Shown: positions 1-9,997, numbered from the stretch's first letter. The stretch is 40,272 nucleotides of DNA from Streptomyces sp. AC558_RSS880 (GCF_019049255.1 NZ_JAGMUJ010000015.1:1-40272); one strand, 5' to 3'. The notes: generated by a model not told the origin, from the letters alone. Program-made: numbers and translations.

Positions 1-20
1 GGGGGGGGCGAAGGCCGACG

Positions 21-383
21 TCATCCCTCGCGGTGCTGAGCGAACACCTGCTGCTGCTCGTCCCGCCAACTCCAGTTGGCCGGCCGGGAGAAGGGCAGGC
101 TTCGGGCAAGACCGGAGAACTGGTCGGATGGCTCCCGGCTGGCCTTGTTCACCACGATCGCCGAGAGCATCGGCGCTCGTCCGTCCTCGTTGCGATAGAG
201 GCAGACATCCTTGAGCAGGTAAGTCATGACTCCGTGGTGAGGCGGAACGGAGTCAAAGCCCTGTGTCGCCAACTCGGCACTCAGGTCCCCGTACGTGATG
301 GTCTGGCCCTGCCGGGCCCGCTTCCGCAGGATCTCCACGGCCGCTTCGACCGCTGCCGGGTACTCCGGATCCTTGATCCTCAT
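21..383 (-). CDS. Conserved hypothetical protein, about 120 residues
   Basis: I do not recognise the family. The frame is open to 440, but the ATG at 383 is chosen because GGGAGGGACA lies directly in front of it. The protein has no signal peptide or membrane segment. It begins with a charged helix-rich stretch (KDPEYPAAVEAAVEILRKRA) and has a central TYGDLSAEL motif followed by a conserved-looking SVPPHHGVMTYLLKDVC segment and a basic, tryptophan-containing tail. Base composition and G/C-rich third positions match the rest of the window, so it is probably a real cytosolic gene. Its place beside a toxin-antitoxin locus and a tRNA fragment suggests accessory DNA, but this is inference. Confidence 0.6.
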   Translation of the reverse strand: MRIKDPEYPAAVEAAVEILRKRARQGQTITYGDLSAELATQGFDSVPPHHGVMTYLLKDVCLYRNEDGRAPMLSAIVVNKASREPSDQFSGLARSLPFSRPANWSWRDEQQQVFAQHREG

Positions 384-1020
384 TGTCCCTCCCCCATCGC
401 GTGGACACTGCCCAGCCTGCGCATCGTACCGGCCGGACATCGGCCCGGTACCGCTACAAGGGATACAGCAGCGAAGTACAGCGAACTTCCTGACCTCAGC
501 CGACTACCAACAGCCATCAGATGCCTTCCGACCAGCCACTGATCCTCGATGGACCTTCTGCCGGCAGTTTGGGACGAAGAGGCGCGCGACCGGCGCTGAC
601 AGGTCTCGCTCCTGGCCATCGACGAAGCCCGGCCGTCGGTTGGGTCCCGGGCTGTTCCCGGGCCGCCCCCAGACAGAACCGGGGATGCAACTGCACTACA
701 GAGCTGGGCACCTCGGATGCCGGCCGCGCGCCCGCGACCCTAGCCGTAGCCACTGACAAGGGCCTGCCCATGAGAAGCCAGTGGGCGTCGGCGCCGGGCC
801 GTCCCTGGGCTGTCCGGGGCCGCTCACCAGCGGCCAAGGACGACCAACGACGACCACCAGGCGCGCAAGCCCGACGCCCCTGACCAGCGAAAACCCAGCT
901 CCCCAAGATCCCCGGCAAGACCCAGGGCAAGAAGACACCTGTGAGCGAAGAGCCTTGACCACGTATGACCGCGCAGGGCACGAGCGGCTGTCCAACGGCA
1001 CGGCGTGTGCATCATGAGGC
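384..1020. other. 637-base stretch with no convincing gene
   Basis: Several open frames exist on both strands (for example 517-981 minus and 521-883 plus), but all are rich in Pro, Arg and Ala, lack a ribosome site, and overlap each other without one frame standing out. I see no RNA gene or strong hairpin. It may be decayed accessory DNA. Confidence 0.5.
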
Positions 1021-1353
1021 ATGGGGATTGATCTGGAGCTGCACTCATCACGGCCGGCACGCAAGGACTGGCGCGCGACACTCCTGCAGAGCTCCTACGG
1101 GCACGGCGACGCTCTGGCCGATGCGCTCGGCTCGCTTCAGCTCCTCGGAGTACCCGGGAGACTCACTGCCGTCGATCTGTACGGGGATACGTTGATGAAC
1201 GAGCAGGAGGCCGCGGCCGCCGTCCGCGAGATCGGCGATCTGAAGCAACGATGCGGTGACGAGCGTCAGCTCGCCGCATGGGACGACCTCGCAAGGATGC
1301 TGAGTGAGTGCGCAGCCACTCCAGGTAGTCACCTGTGGTTCGCGGGCGACTGA
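1021..1353 (+). CDS. Hypothetical protein, 110 residues
   Basis: No family recognised. The ATG at 1021 opens a frame with normal Streptomyces codon use. The product is soluble and acidic, with a run of helix-forming residues in the second half (EAAAAVREIGDLKQRC and ERQLAAWDDLARMLSEC). No signal peptide, membrane segment or known motif is visible. The start has no strong Shine-Dalgarno sequence, so a downstream start (ATG at 1195, MNEQEAAAAV) cannot be excluded. It stands alone, transcribed away from the gene at the left edge and towards the tRNA fragment. Confidence 0.5.
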   Translation: MGIDLELHSSRPARKDWRATLLQSSYGHGDALADALGSLQLLGVPGRLTAVDLYGDTLMNEQEAAAAVREIGDLKQRCGDERQLAAWDDLARMLSECAATPGSHLWFAGD

Positions 1354-1480
1354 AGCTCGCATCGCGTCTGCCGGGCGAGTGTCTGACTGCGTGACAGCGC
1401 CGACGGACAAGCACGAACGCCTGCGGACCATCGGAGCAGGTGAGAGCCGCAGCGGCCCAAGGTCAGACGCTCATCCAAGT

Positions 1481-1527
1481 TGCTTCGGGACGAAGAAGGT
1501 CGTGGGTTCACATCCCGCCACCCCGAC
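1481..1527 (+). other. 3' fragment of a tRNA gene (tRNA-Pro-like), probable attachment-site scar
   Basis: The stretch contains a T-arm (GTGGG, loop TTCACAT, CCCGC) followed by an acceptor 3' strand CCACCCCGAC, as at the end of actinobacterial tRNA-Pro genes. In front of it is CTTCGGGACGAAG, which resembles an anticodon arm shortened to a three-base loop. There is no D-arm and no matching 5' acceptor strand CGGGGTG upstream, so this is not a functional tRNA. A 3' tRNA fragment is what integration of a mobile element into a tRNA gene leaves at one end. The amino-acid identity is tentative. Confidence 0.6.
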
Positions 1528-1533
1528 ACAGTC

Positions 1534-1567
1534 GGGGGGCGTCTACTCGTGTGAGTAGGCGCCCTCC
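1534..1567. terminator. Strong hairpin after the tRNA fragment
   Basis: Fifteen bases at 1534-1548 pair with 1553-1567 around a GTGT loop, with only G-T exceptions. This is a typical tRNA-type terminator carried along with the tRNA 3' end. It may also stop transcription of vapC, which ends at 1580 on the other strand. Confidence 0.75.
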
Positions 1568-1579
1568 GGCGTTCCCGCC

Positions 1580-1990
1580 TCACCCCTTGAAGTCGATCAT
1601 GCGGACGGGCTGCCCGGTGGCGCGGGCGATGGTTTCGAAGTCCCGGTCGTAGTGCGGCAACGTGAGCCCTGCCTCTTCCGCGGCTGCGGCCACGAGAAGG
1701 TCGACGGCTCCGGCGCTGCGATGTTCACCCTTGGCAGTGAGCTCACGCTGGACGACTCGGGCGCGGCGGTAGATGCCGTTGGGCATGGGGCACCAAGCGA
1801 ACTGGTTCAGTCGTTCCTGGATGGCCGCGCGGTCCTTGTCTGAACATGCGGAGTGGAGCAGCTCCAGTTCAGTGAGGTCACACAGGGCGACCGGTCCGGC
1901 GGCCATCCGCTGCTCCCACTCTGCGGTCGCCTGACGCAGCAGTACGCGAGCCAGGGCCGACGTGTCCATGAGGTAGTCGGCCACACTCAC
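1580..1990 (-). CDS. vapC: VapC-type PIN-domain toxin ribonuclease
   Basis: The 136-residue protein has the usual VapC length and PIN-domain layout: Asp9 in the MDTSAL motif, acidic residues near 41-43 (ELELL), Asp97 in SAGAVDLLVAA, and Asp115/Asp117 in HYDRDFE. These would hold the magnesium ions for cleavage of RNA, usually tRNA or rRNA in this family. The GTG start overlaps the TGA of the upstream vapB frame by four bases, the usual coupled arrangement. The toxin frame looks complete and all acidic residues are kept, although the antitoxin frame in front of it is damaged. It ends just before the tRNA-type terminator. Confidence 0.88.
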   Translation of the reverse strand: MSVADYLMDTSALARVLLRQATAEWEQRMAAGPVALCDLTELELLHSACSDKDRAAIQERLNQFAWCPMPNGIYRRARVVQRELTAKGEHRSAGAVDLLVAAAAEEAGLTLPHYDRDFETIARATGQPVRMIDFKG

Positions 1991-2208
1991 CGGGCGGAAC
2001 CACCTCGGTAGTCGCGCTTGTCCAGCAGGATCTCGGCATCGAGGGCGCCTTCGTCCGCGAGATCCTGCAGCTCGTGCACGGCACGCAGGCGTCGATTGCG
2101 GGCCACGATTTCACGTAGGGCGGTGTTGATGGTGTCCCGCTTCGTGGAAGTGCCCAGCTCCTTCGCCGCGGCCTCCAGGGCGTCGTCGTCGAGGTCGTGA
2201 GTCCGGGC

Positions 2209-2212
<4 letters not shown>
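1987..2212 (-). pseudogene. vapB: vapB antitoxin with frame break at the start codon
   Basis: Read from 2208 down to 1987 the frame encodes a typical VapB: DLDDDALEAAAKELGTSTKR (ribbon-helix-helix part), then a helical toxin-binding tail ending LLDKRDYRGGSAR. No start codon exists in this frame; directly before it is the TGA of the exonuclease-TerD gene. A GTG at 2212-2210 overlaps that TGA (GTGA) and would give Met-Ser-Arg-Thr, the usual VapB opening, if the run CCC were one base shorter, or if two bases were restored. As written, GTG runs into another frame. Either the antitoxin is inactivated or the base count at this spot is wrong. Confidence 0.75.
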
Positions 2213-4149
<1,937 letters not shown>

Positions 4150-4376
4150 GGTCGATCGGGTGGGATTTTCGCATGTTTCGGGTGATGTCCGCGGCAGGTC
4201 TGTCATGTGGGGGCCGGTGCGGGCCACGCGGCAGGCCTCCGGCTGTCCGCCCTTGCTGTTCATCCAGGCCGGTGCCGGCGGCAGGCGCCGGACAGCGGCC
4301 CACACTGCCGGGCCCTCGGGTCGGACGCACTCGGCGGTGGCACGGGAGACCGCGACACCAGGGCCTCCTGTTACGC

Positions 4377-4613
4377 GTGGACTTCGGCACGGTGCGGATG
4401 CGCGCCTGCGACCTGCGCTCCCATGCCCAGGAGCCGCTGTTCCGGGTGCGGGTGCTCACTGATGACGCGGCGTTGAGCCGGGCGGTGGAGGACGTGCTCG
4501 CAGACGTCACGGCGTTGTCCAGGACGGACAGCGGAACCGAACTCGACGGTGCCGGGGTACGGACCCGTGACGACATCGGCCGACTGGCCCGAGCAGCCGG
4601 ACAACACCTCTGA
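4377..4613 (+). CDS. Possible small protein or gene fragment
   Basis: No family recognised. From a GTG at 4377 the frame encodes 78 residues with G/C-rich third positions and a sensible mix of residues (LFRVRVLTDDAALSRAVEDV). The same frame is open further upstream, but there the composition looks random and Cys/Arg-rich. No ribosome site precedes the GTG. It sits alone on the plus strand between two minus-strand genes, so it may be a remnant of a longer gene. The flanks (4150-4376 and 4614-4864) hold nothing I can support. Confidence 0.3.
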   Translation: MDFGTVRMRACDLRSHAQEPLFRVRVLTDDAALSRAVEDVLADVTALSRTDSGTELDGAGVRTRDDIGRLARAAGQHL

Positions 4614-4864
4614 GGCGCTCGCGGACACGCCGGTTCGCTTTCGTCGTACGCAGCGTCCGCGCGCCGGTCGTCCTCCGAGAGGCCCTCGAACCGCTCGGCG
4701 CCCCCGGCCGTGCGTCCGAGCCCCTGGGCGGGTTCGTTCAGGATCGCCTCGTGTGCGTACGGCACAGGCTTCCACCGCCGTGGTTCGAGACCGGCGGTAC
4801 GCCCACGGCCGCCCGTGAGCAGCACGGTTCCGCACGGTGAGCCGGGGTCGCCGCGGAAGCGCCC

Positions 4865-5524
4865 CTATGCGGGGCGGGCCCGCAGGCTGCGGGCGAGCAG
4901 GCCGATCAGTACGGCGTTGACCAAGCCGGACAGGAGGACACCGGCGGAGAAGACCAGCGGGCTCAGCCAGGTGAGCGAGGAGTGCTCCACGGGTGCCATC
5001 ACCAGCAGGGCGAGGAAACTGAGCGGCGCCGCGGCCATCAGGGGCCATATTCCGGCGAACCCCGGGTCCGGCAGCACGTACATGGCGTACAGGAAGAAGA
5101 CCAGCGACGCCGCGACCACGGCGAGGTATCCGCGCGCGAGCCAGTTGTCCACGGCGGGTGCCAGCAGGTTCCGTGACGTCCGTGGGTGAGCGGGTGCGGA
5201 GGGTTCCCGGGCCGGCCTCTTGGTGAGGGCGCCGAGCACGGCGGCGTTCACGAGGGCGCACAGGAGGAGACACACCACCCAGAAGCCGGTGGCCAGTGCC
5301 TCGGCCGTCCCGCTTCCCTCCGTGCCGGGCCCGAAGGGGAAGACCAGGCCCAGGAAGGAGAGCGGCGCCGTGAGCAGCAGAGGACTCATGGCGTAGGGAC
5401 TCTCGGGGAAGAGGAACATGACCAGGATGCCGGCGGCGAACACCGCCAGATAGCTCCGGGCGAGCCGACTGTCCGTGACAAGTGCGATGAGTCGCCGCGG
5501 GCGCGAGGGGGAGGCAGTCGGCAT
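4865..5524 (-). CDS. SCO4225-like integral membrane protein with internal duplication
   Basis: The start at 5524 (MPTASPSRPRRL) has GAAGGAC seven bases upstream. The 219-residue product consists of two similar halves. Each opens with a short basic segment (DSRLARSYLAV, DNWLARGYLAV), then has a helix with a proline, a PLSFLGL/PLSFLAL helix, and a final helix containing ALVNAAVLG or GLVNAVLIG. That gives about six membrane segments. The layout fits the SCO4225 family of Streptomyces membrane proteins, which is of unknown biochemical function. The upstream palindrome at 5590-5605 suggests specific regulation. No partner gene is adjacent on the same strand. Confidence 0.75.
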   Translation of the reverse strand: MPTASPSRPRRLIALVTDSRLARSYLAVFAAGILVMFLFPESPYAMSPLLLTAPLSFLGLVFPFGPGTEGSGTAEALATGFWVVCLLLCALVNAAVLGALTKRPAREPSAPAHPRTSRNLLAPAVDNWLARGYLAVVAASLVFFLYAMYVLPDPGFAGIWPLMAAAPLSFLALLVMAPVEHSSLTWLSPLVFSAGVLLSGLVNAVLIGLLARSLRARPA

Positions 5525-5589
5525 CGGGGGTCCTTCGGGCCGGTACGGGTCGGTGGTCTCCACAGTGGGCCCGAGGGCACTTCCGGTCA

Positions 5590-5605
5590 TGAGTACGGGC
5601 ACTCA
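5590..5605. promoter_or_regulatory. Palindrome TGAGTACGGGCACTCA, likely regulator operator
   Basis: A 16-base palindrome with arms TGAGT/ACTCA (18 bases counting the flanking A and T), 66 bases upstream of the SCO4225-like gene. As I recall it, the MacRS box of S. coelicolor is TGAGTACnnGTACTCA; this site differs from it at one base. A further half-site GAGTAC lies at 5615-5620. Function is inferred. Confidence 0.55.
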
Positions 5606-5689
5606 TCACGCCGGGAGTACTTCCGCCCGCACCGTCTTCCCCGCGGTCCGGCGCACGGCCGAGCGGGGCGGTGCGTCGTCATGGGCCGT

Positions 5690-5709
5690 GTACTACCGTT
5701 CGGGAGTAC
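5690..5709. promoter_or_regulatory. Inverted repeat GTACTACCGTTCGGGAGTAC before the response regulator
   Basis: Arms GTACT and AGTAC enclose CCGTTCGG, giving a 20-base near-perfect palindrome that ends 25 bases before the GTG of the response regulator. It is well placed for autoregulation. It shares the AGTAC core with the site at 5590. Confidence 0.5.
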
Positions 5710-5734
5710 GCGGGATCCTGTTGGGGGAGAATCG

Positions 5735-6442
5735 GTGAGCGCTCGGATTCTGGTGGCCGAGGACGACGAGAAACAGGCTCGGCTGGTCCGGATCTATCTG
5801 GAGCGGGAAGGCAACGCGGTGCAGGTCGTGGGCGACGGCCGGGCGGCGTTGGAAAAGGCCCGCTCGTCGAAACCGGATCTCATCGTTCTCGATGTGATGC
5901 TGCCGCTGGTCGACGGACTCGATGTGTGCCGCATTCTGCGGACCGAATCGGATGTTCCCATTCTCCTTCTCACCGCCCGCACCACCGAGGAGGACATGCT
6001 CCTCGGCCTCGACCTGGGCGCCGACGACTACCTCACCAAGCCCTACAGCCCTCGCGAGCTGACCGCGCGGGTACGGGCGCTGCTGCGCCGGTCGAGGAAG
6101 GCCGCCGGCTCGGCGGAGTCCGCGGTGCTGCGGGTCGGGGCGGTGGTGCTGGACACCGCGCGCTTCGAGGTCCGGGTGGCGGGACAGCCCGTGACCCTGA
6201 CCGCCAAGGAGTTCGCCATCCTGGAGGCGCTGGCCCGGGAACCGGGCAGGGTCTTCACCCGGGCGCAGATCATCGAGCGCGTCTTCGGCTTCGACCACGA
6301 CGTGCAGGAGCGGACCGTCGACGCCCATGTGATGAACCTGCGCCGGAAGCTGGAGGCGGACCCCGGGCGCCCGCGCCACCTGGAGACGGTGTACGGCCGG
6401 GGCTACCGCCTCAACGACGGTCCGGACCCGGCGTCCTCCTGA
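5735..6442 (+). CDS. OmpR/PhoB-family response regulator
   Basis: The GTG at 5735 follows GGGGGAGA and starts a 235-residue protein of normal family length. Residues 3-118 form the receiver: acidic pair in VAEDD, phospho-acceptor Asp53 (VLDVMLPL), Thr80 and Lys102 (LTKPYSP). Residues about 132-228 form the winged-helix DNA-binding domain, with the usual TAKEFAILEALAREPGRVFT and TVDAHVMNLRRKLE segments. It should bind direct repeats when phosphorylated by the kinase encoded opposite. The last 40 bases overlap the 3' end of that kinase gene, an unusual tail-to-tail layout for a cognate pair. Confidence 0.93.
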   Translation: MSARILVAEDDEKQARLVRIYLEREGNAVQVVGDGRAALEKARSSKPDLIVLDVMLPLVDGLDVCRILRTESDVPILLLTARTTEEDMLLGLDLGADDYLTKPYSPRELTARVRALLRRSRKAAGSAESAVLRVGAVVLDTARFEVRVAGQPVTLTAKEFAILEALAREPGRVFTRAQIIERVFGFDHDVQERTVDAHVMNLRRKLEADPGRPRHLETVYGRGYRLNDGPDPASS

Positions 6443-8067
6443 CGCCCGCCTCCCGGAACCGCGGGCAGTACGACGGTGAACGTGGTGCCCTCCCCGACCG
6501 TGCTGCGCACCTCGATCGTTCCCCGGTGGTCGGTCACGATCTGGCGGGCGATGGACAGGCCCAGGCCGCTCCCCCCGGTCGCCCGGCCCCGGGACGCGTC
6601 CGCCCGCCAGAAGCGGTCGAAGAGGTGCGGCAGGTCCTTCTCCGCTATCCCCTTGCCGGTGTCCCGCACCTCGACGACGGCCAGTTCGCGCCGGGGGAGC
6701 AGGGCCAGGGTCACGCTGCCGCCCGCCGCGGTCGCCCGCAACGCGTTGCCGACCAGGTTGCCGAAGACCTGACGCAGGCGGTCGGGGTCGGCGGTCACGA
6801 ACACCGTTCCGCTCGCCTCCAGTTCGAGCCGGACGCCGGACGCCTCGGCCTGGGCGCGGTGGGCGGTGCGGGCGGTCTCCAGCAGCTCCCCCAGGTCGAC
6901 CTCGGTGGGGTGGTAGGTGAGCGCGCCGGCTTCCGCCAGCGCGAGGTCCTGGAGGTCGTCCACGATCCGCTGCTGCAGCATCGCCTCCTCGTGCAGGGAG
7001 GAGAGCAGTTCGGGGGTCGGTTCGACGACGTCGTCCCGCAGGGCCTCCAGGTAGCCGCGCAGATTGGCCAGCGGGGTGCGCAGTTCGTGTGCGATGTCGC
7101 CGATGAGGCGGCGCTGGCGCTCCTCGCCGGCCTGGAGCGAGTCGGCCATGCGGTTGAAGGCGCCGCCGAGTTGCGCGATCTCGTCCCGGCCGGAGACGGG
7201 GACGCGGCGCTCCAGGTCGCCTTCGCCGAGCCCCTTCGCGGCCAGTGTGATGGCCCGGACGGGGCGCAGCACGGCCCTGCTCAGGAGCAGGGCGCCGAGG
7301 ATGGCGGCGAGGGCGACCCCCACCGCGACGGCCACGGTGGGCGCGGCGGCCAGGGTGGGGGGTGACTCGTCGCGCACGCCCAGGCGGATCTCCAGGCGGG
7401 GCGGGGCGACGGAAGCGGTCCGTTCGTCGAACACCCGTTGCAGGCAGGCGGTGGGCCGCCGGTCGGTCCCGCACGGCTGGACCGCCTCGACGTCCCGTGA
7501 GGTCGGCGGGTTCGCTCCCGGCTTCGGTTCGTCGCACTGCGCGGGCCGCCGGCCGGGGCTGATCTCGGGCACCCCGATGTCGTCCGCGGCGGCCGTCGGC
7601 TCCGCTCCGGCCCGGGTCAGGCAGGTCGCGTACGCCACGGCCGCGCGGTAGTCGGCGATCGCCGTGGCGGTGAGTTTCACCGAGGTCCGCGGCGCCCGGC
7701 CCGCCGGGAACCGCAGGACGGGGCGCGGGTCGACCAGGACCGCGGGCCGGCTGCTCAGCGCACGGGGGTCCCGGCCGGCGAGGGCGTCGGAGTCGGCGAG
7801 CAGGACGTCCGACTCCGTGACGACCCGGATGCGCTGGCCGGTGTCCCGGGCGAGTTCGGCCACCGTGGGCGAGAGCCCTTCCCAGGTGCCGTGCGCGAAC
7901 CCGTACGCGCGCAGGGCGCCGGTGATCCGGGAGACCTCCTGCTCACCGGCCGTGACGGTCTCCTGGACCTGACGGTTGGCCTGGCGCAGCGTCAGCCACG
8001 CGGTGGCGGCGGTGGCGGCCAACGCCACCAGCATGAGCATGCCGAGGACGCGGAACCGGAAGCTCAC
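6403..8067 (-). CDS. Membrane sensor histidine kinase
   Basis: 554 residues, GTG start with GGAGG six bases upstream. Layout: membrane segment 5-27, outer sensor region about 28-239, membrane segment 240-263, HAMP to about 315, dimer/phospho-acceptor domain with His327 in DIAHELRTP, and a catalytic ATPase domain with Asn441 (NLVGNAL), Asp469 (DTGKG) and GGSGLGLSIA near 498. The sensor region carries four cysteines (149, 178, 199, 208) that could form disulfides outside the cell; its fold is not one I recognise. It is the obvious partner of the response regulator that meets it end to end at 6403-6442. Confidence 0.93.
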   Translation of the reverse strand: MSFRFRVLGMLMLVALAATAATAWLTLRQANRQVQETVTAGEQEVSRITGALRAYGFAHGTWEGLSPTVAELARDTGQRIRVVTESDVLLADSDALAGRDPRALSSRPAVLVDPRPVLRFPAGRAPRTSVKLTATAIADYRAAVAYATCLTRAGAEPTAAADDIGVPEISPGRRPAQCDEPKPGANPPTSRDVEAVQPCGTDRRPTACLQRVFDERTASVAPPRLEIRLGVRDESPPTLAAAPTVAVAVGVALAAILGALLLSRAVLRPVRAITLAAKGLGEGDLERRVPVSGRDEIAQLGGAFNRMADSLQAGEERQRRLIGDIAHELRTPLANLRGYLEALRDDVVEPTPELLSSLHEEAMLQQRIVDDLQDLALAEAGALTYHPTEVDLGELLETARTAHRAQAEASGVRLELEASGTVFVTADPDRLRQVFGNLVGNALRATAAGGSVTLALLPRRELAVVEVRDTGKGIAEKDLPHLFDRFWRADASRGRATGGSGLGLSIARQIVTDHRGTIEVRSTVGEGTTFTVVLPAVPGGGRQEDAGSGPSLRR

Positions 8068-8089
8068 CGTGCCTCCTTCATTCGTTTCC

Positions 8090-8220
8090 GGATTTCAAGA
8101 GGGCGTCATGGGCCAACATCATCGGTAAATGTCCTATTTCTTTCACTTTGATGTTTTCCGGCCTCTCGTGAATAAAAAGTAGCCACTTGTTGGCGGAATC
8201 ATTTCTTCACCCTATTTCGG
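8090..8220. promoter_or_regulatory. A/T-rich intergenic island, probable divergent promoter region
   Basis: This stretch between the kinase gene and the small secreted protein is visibly richer in A and T than its surroundings (for example AATAAAAAGTAGCC and TCCTATTTCTTTCACTTTG). Promoters for both flanking genes are expected here; I cannot assign -10 and -35 boxes with certainty. A/T-rich islands of this type are candidate Lsr2 targets in Streptomyces. Confidence 0.4.
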
Positions 8221-8336
8221 GGGTGATCGTACAGAGAGCCGCTCGCGTCCCTGTGGATACGGGCGCCGCCGCTTTCGCCCCGGCACCGTCCGGCACGCGA
8301 GCGCGGCACTGACACACGACAACGAGGGGGTTCATC

Positions 8337-8690
8337 ATGAAACGACTCGCGGCACTCGCACCCGTGCTCGCGGCCGTCGCCGTGGCGGTTCCGCTGTCGC
8401 TGGCGACGCCGGCCGCCGCGCACGCCTCGTGCGGCACGACCGTCTCCGACAAGGACGGCAGTTCGTGGGGGAAGACGGCCGACGGGGCCAACGAGCGCAG
8501 TGGTTCCAGCACCAGCTGTACGATCAAGGGCGTCGCCTACAACACGCAGTCGCTGGACTACCACTGCTACACCGTCGGCAACGACGGCTACACGTGGACG
8601 TACGTCAGAAACGACGCCACCGGCGTCACCGGCTGGATCCGTGACGACCTGCTGAGCGACGGCGGCAGCTACGTCCACTGCGGCTTCTGA
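8337..8690 (+). CDS. Small secreted SH3-like protein
   Basis: The ATG follows GAGGGGG. The 117-residue product begins with MKR, a hydrophobic stretch of about 20 residues and an AAAHA-S cleavage site, so it is exported by Sec. The mature part (about 85 residues) contains five cysteines and a pattern of Trp/Tyr-rich strands (YTVGNDGYTWTYVRN, GVTGWIRDDLL) that matches bacterial SH3-like secreted proteins. The ending VTGWIRDDLL is typical of that group. These proteins are common and mostly of unknown role in Streptomyces. It is followed by a strong hairpin and has its own A/T-rich promoter region. Confidence 0.75.
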   Translation: MKRLAALAPVLAAVAVAVPLSLATPAAAHASCGTTVSDKDGSSWGKTADGANERSGSSTSCTIKGVAYNTQSLDYHCYTVGNDGYTWTYVRNDATGVTGWIRDDLLSDGGSYVHCGF

Positions 8691-8728
8691 CGCCCCCTTC
8701 GCCGTACCGAGCACCACGCGGTGACACA

Positions 8729-8766
8729 CGCCGCCGGGTGGCCCCGACCGGGGACGCCCGGCGGCG
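8729..8766. terminator. Bidirectional terminator hairpin
   Basis: CGCCGCCGGG at 8729-8738 pairs perfectly with CCCGGCGGCG at 8757-8766, with a further C4/G4 stem inside. It lies between the converging ends of the secreted-protein gene and the permease gene and has no T-run, as is common in Streptomyces. Confidence 0.8.
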
Positions 8767-8767
8767 T

Positions 8768-9997
8768 TCACGTACCGGACAGCGCCTCCGTCGGAGACAG
8801 CCTGCTCGCGCGGACCGCCGGATACAGGCCGGCGATCACGCCGATGGCCAGGGTCGAGGCGATGCCCGCCAGGCTCGCCCACGCCGGGACCACCGTCGGC
8901 CAGTCGCGACTGAGGGCGTATCCCGCCGTGATCAGCGTCCCGAGGACCGTTCCGCCCAGGCCGCCGATGAGGGACAGCAGCAGTGACTCCGTCACGAACT
9001 GGGTGCGGATCTGGCCCTTGGTCGCCCCGAGGGCACGCCGGAGACCGATCTCGGGACGCCGTTCCAGCACCGAGATGACCATGGTGTTGCCCACGCCCAC
9101 ACCGCCGACGAGCAGGGCGACCCCGCCGAGACCGAGCAGCAGCCCGGTCAGCGCCGACTCGGTGGCCTCACGGGCCGCGAGCGCGTCGGAGGGCCGTGAG
9201 ATCCGTACCTCACCCGGCTTCTCCGGGTACGCCGTGGCCGGGAGCACCGCCCGCACCGCCGCGACCCGGCTGTCCTCCGCGCGGACGTACACCGTCGACG
9301 GATGGCCGTCGAAGCGCAGGTAGGTCCGGGCCGCCGACCATCCGACCAGGGCGGCGCTGTCGAGTTCCGGCGCCAGCGGTACCGGATCGAGCACGCCGAT
9401 CAGCGAGAACCAGCGCCCTCCGAGCCAGACCCGGGTGCCGGGCGTGTACACGTCGAGCCGCTGGGCGGCGGTGGCGCCGAGCACCACCGCCGGGTACTCG
9501 TCGGTCGCGGAGTCCAGCCAGCGTCCCCTGCGGACCTGCCCGCCGACCGCCGGCAGGAGGTCGGTGCCGGCCGCGAGCACGGTCAGGGAACCGGTCCGGC
9601 CGATGGCGATGTGGTCGTTGCGGTAGACGTGCGCGTCGGTCGCGCCGGTGGCGGCCGCCTGCCGCACGGGAGGGATCCGGCGGACCATCGAGACGGCCTC
9701 GTACGGCAGCCGGGCCTTCTCGCCCGTCAGGGACTCGCCCGGAGCCACCCGCAGCAGATTCGTGCCGAGGGCGTCGAGCCGCCGGTCCACCTCCGCCTGT
9801 CCGGAGCCGGAGATGCCGACCACCGCGATCATCGCGGCGACGCCGATGGCGATGCCGAGCGCAGAGAGGAAGACCCGCAGCGGACGCGTCCGCAGACCCG
9901 TCCCGCCGAGCCGTACGACGTCCGCGGGCCCGAGCCGGGCGGCCCGCAGCCGGTCGCCCGGGTCCCTCCCGGAGGAGTCAGGGGCTCTGTCCGTCAT
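8768..9997 (-). CDS. MacB/FtsX-like ABC transporter permease
   Basis: 409 residues with the MacB-type plan: a membrane segment near 43-65 ([20 protein letters not shown]), a large outer domain of about 200 residues, and three membrane segments at the C-terminal end with the FtsX-family sequence [20 protein letters not shown] between two of them. Such proteins do not form a classical channel but transmit ATPase motion to the periplasmic or outer face, moving lipoproteins, peptides or antibiotics. The ATG overlaps the stop of the ATPase gene by four bases (9994-9997), so the two are translationally coupled. Confidence 0.9.
   Translation of the reverse strand: MTDRAPDSSGRDPGDRLRAARLGPADVVRLGGTGLRTRPLRVFLSALGIAIGVAAMIAVVGISGSGQAEVDRRLDALGTNLLRVAPGESLTGEKARLPYEAVSMVRRIPPVRQAAATGATDAHVYRNDHIAIGRTGSLTVLAAGTDLLPAVGGQVRRGRWLDSATDEYPAVVLGATAAQRLDVYTPGTRVWLGGRWFSLIGVLDPVPLAPELDSAALVGWSAARTYLRFDGHPSTVYVRAEDSRVAAVRAVLPATAYPEKPGEVRISRPSDALAAREATESALTGLLLGLGGVALLVGGVGVGNTMVISVLERRPEIGLRRALGATKGQIRTQFVTESLLLSLIGGLGGTVLGTLITAGYALSRDWPTVVPAWASLAGIASTLAIGVIAGLYPAVRASRLSPTEALSGT

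Noticed and set aside
4371..5609. Minus-strand frame covering the SCO4225-like gene
   Set aside because: Wrong frame: Arg/Pro-rich translation, while the accepted frame gives regular membrane helices.
5671..7365. Open frames over the two-component genes in other frames
   Set aside because: Both the receiver and kinase motifs are in the accepted frames; these frames have no motif and Arg/Pro bias.
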